A DNA stretch of 6,506 nucleotides. It comes from Spartobacteria bacterium. GTDB lineage: Bacteria; Verrucomicrobiota; Verrucomicrobiia; Chthoniobacterales; Chthoniobacteraceae. Of this stretch, positions 1 to 6,506 are shown piece after piece (the stretch's first letter is position 1; each line of letters begins with the position of its first letter). The notes beneath the pieces are model-generated. The model did no database searches and was not told the origin of the DNA. It worked only from the letters and a program-made list of their open reading frames with translations. The translations under genes were made by a program, and so were the position numbers. The DNA is taken from assembly GCA_025350985.1 (NCBI GenBank), contig JANXWU010000358.1, forward strand, positions 1-6,506, read 5' to 3'.

Positions 1-1
1 C

Positions 2-529
2 GTTTACTTCGATCTGGAAACGCAGCGCACCGCCAACGACGCGGGGGGCTGGGACAAAAAGCGCGACATGGGCATGTCGCTGGGCGTCACCTACTCGACC
101 GCGACCGGCGAGTATCGCGTCTTCAATGAAAAGCGCGTGAACGAACTGATCGACCAGCTTTTGCGCGCCGATTTGGTGGTTGGTTTCAACGTGATCAACT
201 TCGATTACGAGGTGCTGATGGGTTACACCGTGCTCGACCTGCCGCACCAGTGCCGCACGCTCGACATGCTCGTGGAGATCGAGAAAAAACTCGGCCATCG
301 GCTCGGCTTGGACGCGCTGGCAAGTGCCACGCTCGGCGTCGGAAAAACGGGCGACGGCCTCGACGCAATCCGCTGGTGGCGCGAGGGGCGGGTGCTCGAC
401 ATTGCCGAGTACTGCTGCTTCGACGTGAAATGCACGAAGCTCGTCCACGAATACGGATCGCAACATCGGAAGCTGCATTTCAACGACCGCTTCCAGCAGA
501 AACGCAGCGTGGAAGTGGAGTGGAGTTAG
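2..529 (+). CDS. DEDDy 3'-5' exonuclease (RNase H-like fold), 5' end cut by window edge
   Basis: This is a DnaQ/RNase H-like exonuclease domain expected to remove nucleotides from DNA or RNA 3' ends using two metal ions. Numbering from the codon at base 2 gives 175 visible residues. All catalytic motifs are present: motif I FDLET (D4, E6), motif II GFNVINFD (D68), and motif III YCCFD (Y137, D141), whose Tyr-x3-Asp spacing marks the DEDDy subtype. A Leu-Asp pair at 103-104 fits the family. The first in-frame ATG at base 68 lies after motif I and would delete two catalytic acids. The frame is open to base 2, so the true start is left of the window, probably only a few residues away because motif I is normally near the N-terminus. 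Related domains occur alone or with DEAD/DEAH helicases (for example the YprA/YprB, MrfAB pair of Bacillus), so a helicase partner to the left is possible but unseen. The fold and motifs are clear; substrate and pathway are not. Confidence 0.85.
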   Translation, partial: VYFDLETQRTANDAGGWDKKRDMGMSLGVTYSTATGEYRVFNEKRVNELIDQLLRADLVVGFNVINFDYEVLMGYTVLDLPHQCRTLDMLVEIEKKLGHRLGLDALASATLGVGKTGDGLDAIRWWREGRVLDIAEYCCFDVKCTKLVHEYGSQHRKLHFNDRFQQKRSVEVEWS

Positions 530-562
530 ACCGCTCGCCGCCTTTTCTCCAGCGTCGGCTTT

Positions 563-1258
563 TTAACGCATCCGCTGTTTCGCCAGGGCGAACACGGCAT
601 CGAACATCGTCTCGGTCAGCTTGCCGGTTTGCGTGTTTTGACGACTCGGATGGAAGCTGGAAACCAAGACGGGACCGCGCTCGCCCAGCTCATGCGCAAG
701 GCAGTGCCCAAAGCGCGGAAGTGGCTTGGGCAGCGGATTCCCAAGCCGTCGCCACGTTTTCAAAAAGACCGTGAAGGCAATCCGCCCGAGCGCAATCACC
801 ACCCGCAGCTTCGGTGCGAGAAGACGAAGTTCATCGACAAGAAAATCGTTGCAATTCGCGATCTCGTCCGGACGCGGGCGGTTGTCCGGCGGCGCGCAGT
901 GGATCGCCGCCGTGATGCGGCAGTCGTGCAAAATCAGCCTGTCCCCACGGCGTTCCCACGTCGGCTGATTGGCCCACCCCGCTTTGTGCAGCGCCCGATA
1001 CAACCAGCGGCCCGACGAGTCGCCCGTGAACATCCGTCCGGTCCGATTCCCGCCGTGCGCCGCCGGCGCGAGGCCGACGATGAGCAGCCGCGCGTCTGAC
1101 GTGCCCAGACTTGGCACGGGCCGGCCCCAGTATTCCCACTCTCGAAACTCGCGCTTTTTTTCCCGCGCCACGCGTTCGCGATATTCCACGAGCCTTGGAC
1201 AGCGCACGCACCGCACGATGCGTTCGTTGATTGAGTCCAAAGGTTGCACCGGGTTCAT
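563..1258 (-). CDS. Uracil-DNA glycosylase, family 5 (UdgB-like), iron-sulfur type
   Basis: This enzyme is predicted to excise uracil (family 5 members also remove hypoxanthine and other deaminated bases) from DNA, starting base-excision repair in the cytoplasm. At 231 residues it has the usual family length. Motif A is GLAPAAHGGNRTGR (62-75), where Ala replaces the polar catalytic residue of other UDG families, as is typical of family 5. FTGDSSG follows with D80, the acid expected to assist catalysis. Motif B is HPSRQNTQTGKLT (203-215). Four cysteines, C17 and C20 (CVRC) plus C121 (HCAPP) and C136 (ANC), match the [4Fe-4S] ligand pattern of families 4 and 5. The ATG at 1258 places the CxxC pair normally near the N-terminus; no strong Shine-Dalgarno sequence is visible. 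The gene begins 28 bases after the serine hydrolase stop and is probably the last gene of that transcript. It ends 33 bases from the convergent exonuclease gene. Family 4 is the alternative but fits motif A less well. Confidence 0.93.
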   Translation of the reverse strand: MNPVQPLDSINERIVRCVRCPRLVEYRERVAREKKREFREWEYWGRPVPSLGTSDARLLIVGLAPAAHGGNRTGRMFTGDSSGRWLYRALHKAGWANQPTWERRGDRLILHDCRITAAIHCAPPDNRPRPDEIANCNDFLVDELRLLAPKLRVVIALGRIAFTVFLKTWRRLGNPLPKPLPRFGHCLAHELGERGPVLVSSFHPSRQNTQTGKLTETMFDAVFALAKQRMR

Positions 1259-1286
1259 CGGCCAAAGTAAGTCCGCATCAACCTGA

Positions 1287-2540
1287 TCACGTTTCGGGAA
1301 TCGCCTCCACGATCTGCTTTACCTTTTCCCGAATCAATTGGTGAAAGCCCGCCTCTTCAGTTGCGGTCCCTTTTTTCGGCGCGGGCATCTGGGTGAAAAG
1401 CACCCACACCACCTGCTTCCGAAAATCAATTCCGCACGCGGTGCCGCTCGATCCGGTGTGACCGATATTCATGCGCTCCTTACCTTTGCCAATCAAACCC
1501 AGCGACCATCCCAAACCGTAACCCGTATGCGACCACTCGGGGGGCCGGTGCATCGAACGAACGGCGTCCGCTGGAACAAGCTGCTCCTCGTGCCACTGCC
1601 CGTGGTCGAGATGCAGCAGTAAAAACTTCGCCAAGTCCGCGGGTGTGCTGACCAGGCTGCCGCCGTAGGTGACGTAAGTCGTCGCGTTTCGTTCGCGCGG
1701 CGGTCGCGTGCTGGTGACGATGCCTTTGGCCGTCAGGTTGTAGGATTTCGGCACGTCGGCGCGCGCTTTTTCGTCCGGTCGAAAAGTAGTTTGGTCCATG
1801 CCCAGCGGCTTCAACACACGCTCGGTGAGTTGTTCCTCAAAACTCCGTCCCGTCGCCACCTCGACCGCACGCACGGCGATGTCGTAGCCCGAGCCGCTGT
1901 AGCCGAATTTTGCGCGCGGCTCCCACGCCAGCCCGGTTTCGCTGAGCCGCTTGACGACATGGGCCAGCGTGACGTCCGGGCGGTTCGACCACTCGCGCAA
2001 CCACGGGCGACCCTGCGGCGATTCATCCACGGGCGCGCCGCCGGTGTGCGACAGCAATTCGCGAATGGTCGGCGCACGCGACGCTTCCATACCGGAGTAA
2101 AGTTTTACCCCGCGAAATTCTGGCAGCCACTTGCTCACGGGCTCGTCGAGCGAAACCCTGCCATCGGCGGCGAGCGCGACGATGCCGGTGGCGACAATCG
2201 GCTTGGTGATCGAGGCGATTCTTACTGCGTCCGTGATTTTGAAAGGGCGTTTCTTCGCGATGTCGGCCCAGCCGAAGCCTTCGGCGAAAATCACTTCGCC
2301 GTGATGCACGAGCAGCAACGATCCGCCGGGGATGCGCTTCTGCTCCACTTGATCGGCGAGCAGCGCCCGCAGTTCGTCCCGCGCTGAAACCGGCAGACCG
2401 TGCTTTTCCCAATCGCCTTGCGGGAGCTCTCCCAGACCCAGGGCACGCACACCCGCCGCGAGCAGAATCGAGAGCGAAGCGAGAACCAGGTTGGCCATCG
2501 GTGATCTGTTTCTGTTTTTAAAAAAGTCAGCCCAGGGCAT
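1287..2540 (-). CDS. Exported serine hydrolase, class C beta-lactamase / penicillin-binding-protein-like family
   Basis: This 417-residue protein belongs to the serine hydrolase family that includes AmpC, D-Ala-D-Ala peptidases and EstB-type esterases. The nucleophile motif is SITK (S110, K113). The second motif is YSG (Y214-G216) within FGYSGSGYD, where a canonical enzyme has Tyr-x-Asn. The third is HTG (361-363) in GHTGSSG, with His in place of Lys of the KTG box, common in esterase-like members. LLSHTGG (163-169) is another family signature. A hydrophobic stretch at about 17-31 (NLVLASLSILLAAGV) looks like a signal peptide or anchor. Starting at the ATG at 2540 supplies a basic n-region (K8, R10, R12); starting at Met15 (base 2498) would leave none, so the longer start is preferred, although neither has a good ribosome binding site. 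It lies 8 bases after the giant-protein stop and is probably translationally linked to it. It likely acts in the periplasm. The family is clear; whether it is an esterase, peptidase or lactamase cannot be read from the sequence. Confidence 0.9.
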   Translation of the reverse strand: MPWADFFKNRNRSPMANLVLASLSILLAAGVRALGLGELPQGDWEKHGLPVSARDELRALLADQVEQKRIPGGSLLLVHHGEVIFAEGFGWADIAKKRPFKITDAVRIASITKPIVATGIVALAADGRVSLDEPVSKWLPEFRGVKLYSGMEASRAPTIRELLSHTGGAPVDESPQGRPWLREWSNRPDVTLAHVVKRLSETGLAWEPRAKFGYSGSGYDIAVRAVEVATGRSFEEQLTERVLKPLGMDQTTFRPDEKARADVPKSYNLTAKGIVTSTRPPRERNATTYVTYGGSLVSTPADLAKFLLLHLDHGQWHEEQLVPADAVRSMHRPPEWSHTGYGLGWSLGLIGKGKERMNIGHTGSSGTACGIDFRKQVVWVLFTQMPAPKKGTATEEAGFHQLIREKVKQIVEAIPET

Positions 2541-2548
2541 CGTCTCGC

Positions 2549-5500
2549 TTACTCATTCGGTGGCGCGAGTTCGCGGGAATCGGCACCGTGCGTTTCGCTC
2601 AAGACGAGAACGGCCAGACGATCGACGGAGCCAAGTTCGGACGGCGTGAGCATCTGGTAATCCAACCCACCCGCCCCCGCCGCGCGCGGTTGCGGGAGTG
2701 GCACCGCATGCACCTCGCTTGAGTTGAGGCTCGCGTAGTCAAACTTCCCGCGCAGATCAGTATAGCCGTCCTTGTAAAAGCGGATCGTCCCGTTTTTCAG
2801 GCGGGCGTAAACTTTCACGTACGCTCTGGCCACCGGCTTGCCTTGGGCCGCGTCGCGCAGTTCCAGTCGTCCGTAGTTTTCCGCCACGTCGAGTTTGAAA
2901 CTGTGCGCGTGATACGCCTTCGCTTTGCGCTGACCCGCACCGAGGATTTCCACGAGCACATTGGCCCGTGCAAACTCCGCCGGCAGCGGCACGTCGAGCG
3001 CCCCCTGCCCTTCCTTCAATTCGGTGCGCGCGCTTTTCGTCGGTTTGATGATGGAAAACCGACCCGGGTCCTGCGTCGCAAACGGACTGCTGCTGAACAG
3101 AAACTCCGGATCCATCAGGTAATAATTGATCGTCACTTCGCGCAGGTTGCTCCACGTCAGCGCGATCGTTTTGTTCTCCACCTTGAAATCAAACGACGGC
3201 TCGGTCGCCGCTAGCGCAGCCTGATCCGTCTTCGCTTTCTGGTCCGCGGGGGCCGCCGCATGTTTGCCCTCGATCTCGTCGAGTTGTGTCGCCACCTCGC
3301 GGAAAAGTTTGCGCCAGCGCTCGACGGGGTGTTGCGCGTACGTCGCCGCGATTTTGCGCGCGTCCGCCAGTTGCTCCTCATAAAACGCCGCGTAACACCG
3401 GAAGTAATCGTGCTGCAATTTCACCGGCAGCGCCGCCGCGTCGATCGTGTGAAAGCGCGCGAGCGCCTCCTCCACCCGATCTTGCAGGAAGAGGTAATAA
3501 ACCACGCTCATCGAGTCGGTCGCGTCGAGCGCAGGCTTGTGCGCGAGGATGTCCATCAAGTGCTGATACTGTCCGCGCAGCACGCGGTTCGGAATGCGGT
3601 TCTCCGCGCCGATGCGGTGCGCCCGCTGATTCACCAACGGCGAATATTCCAAGTGTTCGTAAGCGCGCCGCTCGATCGGATCGATGGTCACAATCTTGGA
3701 CCCGAGCCACGATCCGCACTGCGCGAGGAAATCGTCGCGATGCCGCAACCACTCGCGCAGCGCGGCGGGATCGTTGTGGAAAACGGCGTACGACCAGAGC
3801 ACATCGTGATAGACGTGCCGCTGCGAGAGCGCGCCGATCAGCTTGCGGAAAAAATCGCCACTCGCCCGCGCCCGCCACGCGATGCGTTCCAAGTCCAGCC
3901 GCTCGAGATTATGCTGGTCGAGAAACGCGAACACTTCCACGTCGCTGCCATATTGCGACACGTAATCCCACGACGCCGTGTCCACTTTGGAAAGCTGCCG
4001 CACGACCGTGAACGAAAACGGCTTCCCCGCGCCCACCGTCTGCTCCGCCTTCGCCACATGCACCGGATAATGCGGCAGCGCCTTCTCCGCCGGAGTCGGG
4101 AAATAGAAATAGTACTCGAAGGTTTTCGTCGTGTACGGCTCCAGGCGCAGCCGCTTGCTGTCGGTCGCCTTGCTCCCGAGCACCGGCAGCGCGCCGTGCG
4201 GGATTTGTAAAAGCAGTGCCAGCTTCTGCGGCGAGGACGTGGGATTGGTCACGACGACATTCGCGCCATAAACCACCCCGGCGAGAAATTCCTCCGTCAC
4301 GTATTTGTCGAAGCGCTCGTTGCCTTCCTCGCGCTGCCGGTCGTTGTGACGGAAAAAGTTTTCCGTCACGAGCAACTCGCCCTGCCGGGGCGCGGCGGCC
4401 GAGGGTTTGATTTGTTTGTGGAAGGCAATCAGCGGCCCGCCCGCGACGAGGGCAAACTGTCCGCCGTCCATTTTCGTCGCGTGCTTCGCCGCCTCGAACG
4501 GCAAATCCAGGACGCCCAGCGCGAGCATCATTTCCGAAAAGCGCCCACTGGTCTCGGCGATGTTCGGCGAGAGAAACGGAGCCTTGCCGTCCCATGCCGA
4601 GAAGTCCCGCCAGAAGGCATTGATCGAAATCAAACCCGCGTCCTGCTGCGCCATCGGCAGCTTGTAGTAGTTGTTCTCCGCCCACTCTTTTGTCGGCCCG
4701 AGCGCCCGGAAAAACGGCCGCACCTCGCCGCGATCCTTCAGCGCTTCCTCGGGCGCGAAATAATAGGCTTCGCCCGCTTTCTGCAATTGCTCGGACACTT
4801 CCCGATCCCCGGTGGCGAGCATCTTTCGCCGATCGCCCAGCTTGCCCTCTTTTTCGTCACGCTTGTCCGCGTCCAGCAATTCGAGTGAGTTCCACTGCTT
4901 TTTCGCGAGATCCTTTCCAGTCTCAAGCCGCAACATACGGGTTTCGTTTGTCACGGCGCCCGCCGCTCTCGCCGCCGGTGCCATCGGTGCCGCCGCCGTC
5001 GCCAGTCCCAAATCTAACTCGCGCACCAGCCTGAAGTTATTCGCCAGTTCCGACTTCTCCTTTTCAAATAATTTCACATCCTCCGTTTCCATCAACGCGC
5101 GCCCGCGCAGCGCCGTCTCAAAGAGCGTGTCCTCGCGTTCGGGATTGGGCGGCAGCAACTCCCACAACTCGCGCAGATGCCGCGCCGCCGCTGCCGCCTC
5201 GCCCGGAATTTTTTGGGCGAGCAGCGCGCGTTCGGCGACGTTCAACCGCGCGAACGCCCACGGCTCGAGATGACGCCGCAAATCCGCCCCGAGCAGATAA
5301 TCGTCCATGAATGTCTTGTCCTTTTTGTTCCGCAAATACGGCGCGATCACCTGCTGAAAAAAAGCCGGGTCTTTGCGCGAGAGGAAAAAGTTCAGCTCGT
5401 GACAGGCGAACTCGGAATACTTCGTCCGCTTCTCCTCGTCCTTGAGCTTCGGCCATTGCAAAACCCACGCGAACGTCGCGAGGTTGGCGTCGTGGCTGAG

Positions 5501-6506
5501 CGTCGTCAGCAGCGCGTGGATGGACGCGAGCGTGTCGTAAGTTTCCAGCTCGCTCGTGACGATGTCCGGAATCGTCAGCGACTCGCCCGCGCGCAGCACG
5601 CTCACTTCCTTCCGCTCGCTGAACGACTTCTGCGGATCGAGATTTCGCGTCAGTCGCAAGTCCTCGAATTTGGTCGGCTGCTCCGCGAGCGAGAGCGTGC
5701 GCCACACCGCGGCGTTCAGGTCTTCGGCAAAAATCTGGACGTGCTGCCGGTCGCCGAGTTGCTTCCGGTCGAGGCGCACAAAACCATCGGCATCGGGGAC
5801 CAGGTTGAAGAAGGCCGGCGCGGCGGTCGCGAGAAAATCGAGATTCGCCGAGTCGCTTCCTGCCGGTTTTGATTCGGCTGGGGTGGCGGGGCTTTTTGCC
5901 GCCGGCGCAGCTTGTCGTTCACGTCCGGCTCGTCCCGCCCCCGCAGCCTGACCCGCCGCCATTTCCATCGCTTGCAAATCGGTGGACCGCACCTCCCACG
6001 GATTGAGCAGCAAGCCCGGTCGCGGGAGCATGTTGCCGGGAAACAATTTCGCATAACGCCGTTCGAGAATGTAGCGATACTCGTCGCCGATGTTGCGTCC
6101 GGCGACGTACGCGTTCGGATATTTTCCCGGCGATTCCGTGCGCGGCTCGAAGCGCGTGAATCGCCCGAGTTCGCCGAACAATTTGTTCTCCGGGACGAAA
6201 CGCGAGGCCGCCACATGCACCCGCGTGAACTTGTTCGCGTTCGCCATTTGAATGACGATGTCGTTGCCGTCTTCGCGCACGCCGGCGATTTGCAGCGGCG
6301 CGGGCGCGCGCGTTTCCAGCAGGCGATTCGGCGAGACGATCCAGTTTTGCACGCGCTCGCCCGCCGTAATGTGGATCGCGATTTCATGCGTGCCGCCATT
6401 GCGCAGCCGCAGCGAATAATCGCCGGGCGGCAAATCGAAAAGATCGAGGAACGCGGTCATGCCGACTTTTGGTTTTTCGACGTGATCGCTCCGGTCGGCG
6501 ACGAAA
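2549..6506 (-). CDS. Giant multidomain protein of unknown function, 5' end outside the window
   Basis: I do not recognise this family with confidence. The in-frame ATG at 6460 gives 1303 residues, but the frame stays open for 15 more codons to the window edge. That ATG has no Shine-Dalgarno sequence and no signal peptide, and it falls just before what looks like the strand LPPGDYSLRLR of a beta domain, so the protein is probably longer. Numbering from that Met, I see: a beta-rich N-terminal part (1-160); an Ala/Pro/Lys linker (about 163-203); a short beta segment (215-300); a mostly helical region (303-480) with HELNFFLSRKDPAFF and TFMDDYLLG; an Ala-rich linker (487-503); a mixed region with many aromatics (about 590-690); a beta-sandwich-like part (725-820, VVVTNPTSS onward); a second helical region (840-1060) whose end is TPR-like; an Ala/Lys linker (1066-1085); and a C-terminal beta domain (1090-1303) with FYKDGYTDLRGKFDY. 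There are only three cysteines (353, 915, 1022). No thioester motif or recognisable enzyme motif is seen. The architecture suggests a scaffold or surface/periplasmic protein; this is inference. Confidence 0.8.
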   Translation of the reverse strand, partial: FVADRSDHVEKPKVGMTAFLDLFDLPPGDYSLRLRNGGTHEIAIHITAGERVQNWIVSPNRLLETRAPAPLQIAGVREDGNDIVIQMANANKFTRVHVAASRFVPENKLFGELGRFTRFEPRTESPGKYPNAYVAGRNIGDEYRYILERRYAKLFPGNMLPRPGLLLNPWEVRSTDLQAMEMAAGQAAGAGRAGRERQAAPAAKSPATPAESKPAGSDSANLDFLATAAPAFFNLVPDADGFVRLDRKQLGDRQHVQIFAEDLNAAVWRTLSLAEQPTKFEDLRLTRNLDPQKSFSERKEVSVLRAGESLTIPDIVTSELETYDTLASIHALLTTLSHDANLATFAWVLQWPKLKDEEKRTKYSEFACHELNFFLSRKDPAFFQQVIAPYLRNKKDKTFMDDYLLGADLRRHLEPWAFARLNVAERALLAQKIPGEAAAAARHLRELWELLPPNPEREDTLFETALRGRALMETEDVKLFEKEKSELANNFRLVRELDLGLATAAAPMAPAARAAGAVTNETRMLRLETGKDLAKKQWNSLELLDADKRDEKEGKLGDRRKMLATGDREVSEQLQKAGEAYYFAPEEALKDRGEVRPFFRALGPTKEWAENNYYKLPMAQQDAGLISINAFWRDFSAWDGKAPFLSPNIAETSGRFSEMMLALGVLDLPFEAAKHATKMDGGQFALVAGGPLIAFHKQIKPSAAAPRQGELLVTENFFRHNDRQREEGNERFDKYVTEEFLAGVVYGANVVVTNPTSSPQKLALLLQIPHGALPVLGSKATDSKRLRLEPYTTKTFEYYFYFPTPAEKALPHYPVHVAKAEQTVGAGKPFSFTVVRQLSKVDTASWDYVSQYGSDVEVFAFLDQHNLERLDLERIAWRARASGDFFRKLIGALSQRHVYHDVLWSYAVFHNDPAALREWLRHRDDFLAQCGSWLGSKIVTIDPIERRAYEHLEYSPLVNQRAHRIGAENRIPNRVLRGQYQHLMDILAHKPALDATDSMSVVYYLFLQDRVEEALARFHTIDAAALPVKLQHDYFRCYAAFYEEQLADARKIAATYAQHPVERWRKLFREVATQLDEIEGKHAAAPADQKAKTDQAALAATEPSFDFKVENKTIALTWSNLREVTINYYLMDPEFLFSSSPFATQDPGRFSIIKPTKSARTELKEGQGALDVPLPAEFARANVLVEILGAGQRKAKAYHAHSFKLDVAENYGRLELRDAAQGKPVARAYVKVYARLKNGTIRFYKDGYTDLRGKFDYASLNSSEVHAVPLPQPRAAGAGGLDYQMLTPSELGSVDRLAVLVLSETHGADSRELAPPNE
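2561..2878 (-). other. C-terminal beta domain of the giant protein with the DGYTDLRGKFDY motif
   Basis: This stretch encodes about residues 1195-1300 of the giant protein. The series GRLELRD, GKPVARAYVKVYAR, FYKDGYTDLRGKFDYASL and RLAVLVLSE reads as alternating beta strands. It resembles the carboxypeptidase-regulatory/transthyretin-like sandwich, in which a Gly-x-Pro-Val...V-x-V strand is followed by a Thr-Asp-x-x-Gly-x-Phe turn. Such modules usually serve in structure or adhesion rather than catalysis. Assignment to a named domain family is inference from pattern. Confidence 0.45.
3281..3511 (-). other. TPR-like helical segment of the giant protein
   Basis: Residues about 984-1060 read as paired amphipathic helices: VVYYLFLQDRVEEALARF, then HDYFRCYAAFYEEQLADARK, then VERWRKLFREVATQLDEI. 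The pattern of small and aromatic residues with Glu-Glu-Ala-Leu resembles tetratricopeptide repeats, which bind protein partners. Repeat boundaries are irregular, so this is a tentative call. Confidence 0.4.

Larger units (their letters stand above)
563..6506 (-). other. Probable operon: giant protein, serine hydrolase, uracil-DNA glycosylase
   Basis: Three minus-strand genes follow one another with gaps of 8 and 28 bases. No promoter-like or terminator-like sequence fits in these gaps, so one transcript starting to the right of the window is the simplest reading. The 8-base gap suggests translational coupling between the giant protein and the serine hydrolase. The glycosylase has an unrelated cytoplasmic DNA-repair role and may share only transcription. 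Co-transcription is inferred from spacing alone. Confidence 0.6.

Noticed and set aside
537..564. Possible rho-independent terminator between the converging genes (GCCG and CGGC arms followed by TTTTT)
   Set aside because: The stem is only 4 base pairs with a 15-base loop, too weak to support a terminator call.
563..1258. Overlapping open frames on both strands within the glycosylase gene
   Set aside because: They lack family motifs and are Arg-rich GC shadows, whereas the chosen frame contains every UDG family-5 motif.
2511..2525. T-run followed by A-run near the serine hydrolase start, resembling a slippery frameshift site
   Set aside because: The reading frame is uninterrupted, the heptamer is not in the phase needed for -1 slippage, and no downstream gene part in another frame needs it.
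3260..4210. Long plus-strand open frame of 316 codons opposite the giant gene
   Set aside because: It is rich in Arg, Val and His and shows no domain pattern. It is a typical antisense shadow of a GC-rich gene, and the minus-strand frame is open over nearly 4 kb with folded-protein composition.
2549..6460. Giant protein as an alpha-2-macroglobulin homologue
   Set aside because: Size and beta-rich parts suggested it, but there is no Cys-Gly-Glu-Gln type thioester motif, and the long helical TPR-like region is not in the expected place.

Overview
The window is GC-rich, densely coding bacterial DNA. Four protein genes fill almost all of it and no intergenic gap exceeds about 33 bases. The protein types would fit a free-living bacterium of the Verrucomicrobiota/Planctomycetota kind: a very large Ala/Pro-linked multidomain protein, a stand-alone DEDDy exonuclease and an iron-sulfur family-5 uracil-DNA glycosylase. 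Weak or absent Shine-Dalgarno sequences also agree with this. The assignment is an impression from protein style, not a computed one. No RNA genes, CRISPR array, insertion sequence, attachment site or origin was seen.

Layout. Bases 2-529 (+) hold the nearly complete C-terminal part of a DEDDy 3'-5' exonuclease whose first residues lie left of the window. It converges, with a 33-base gap, on a three-gene minus-strand block. In order of transcription this block is: an unrecognised giant multidomain protein (2549 to beyond 6506, 5' end outside the window), an exported class-C beta-lactamase-like serine hydrolase (1287-2540), and a family-5 uracil-DNA glycosylase (563-1258). The gaps inside the block are 8 and 28 bases, so co-transcription is likely.

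How they fit together. The two left-hand genes are both DNA-metabolism enzymes, but they face each other and need not be co-regulated. The giant protein and the serine hydrolase are tightly coupled and could act together outside the cytoplasm; the glycosylase may only be a passenger downstream. The item most worth a second look is the giant protein. It has at least 1318 residues with beta-sandwich-like, helical and TPR-like segments separated by Ala/Pro linkers, and a C-terminal beta domain carrying a distinctive motif, FYKDGYTDLRGKFDY. I cannot assign it a function.
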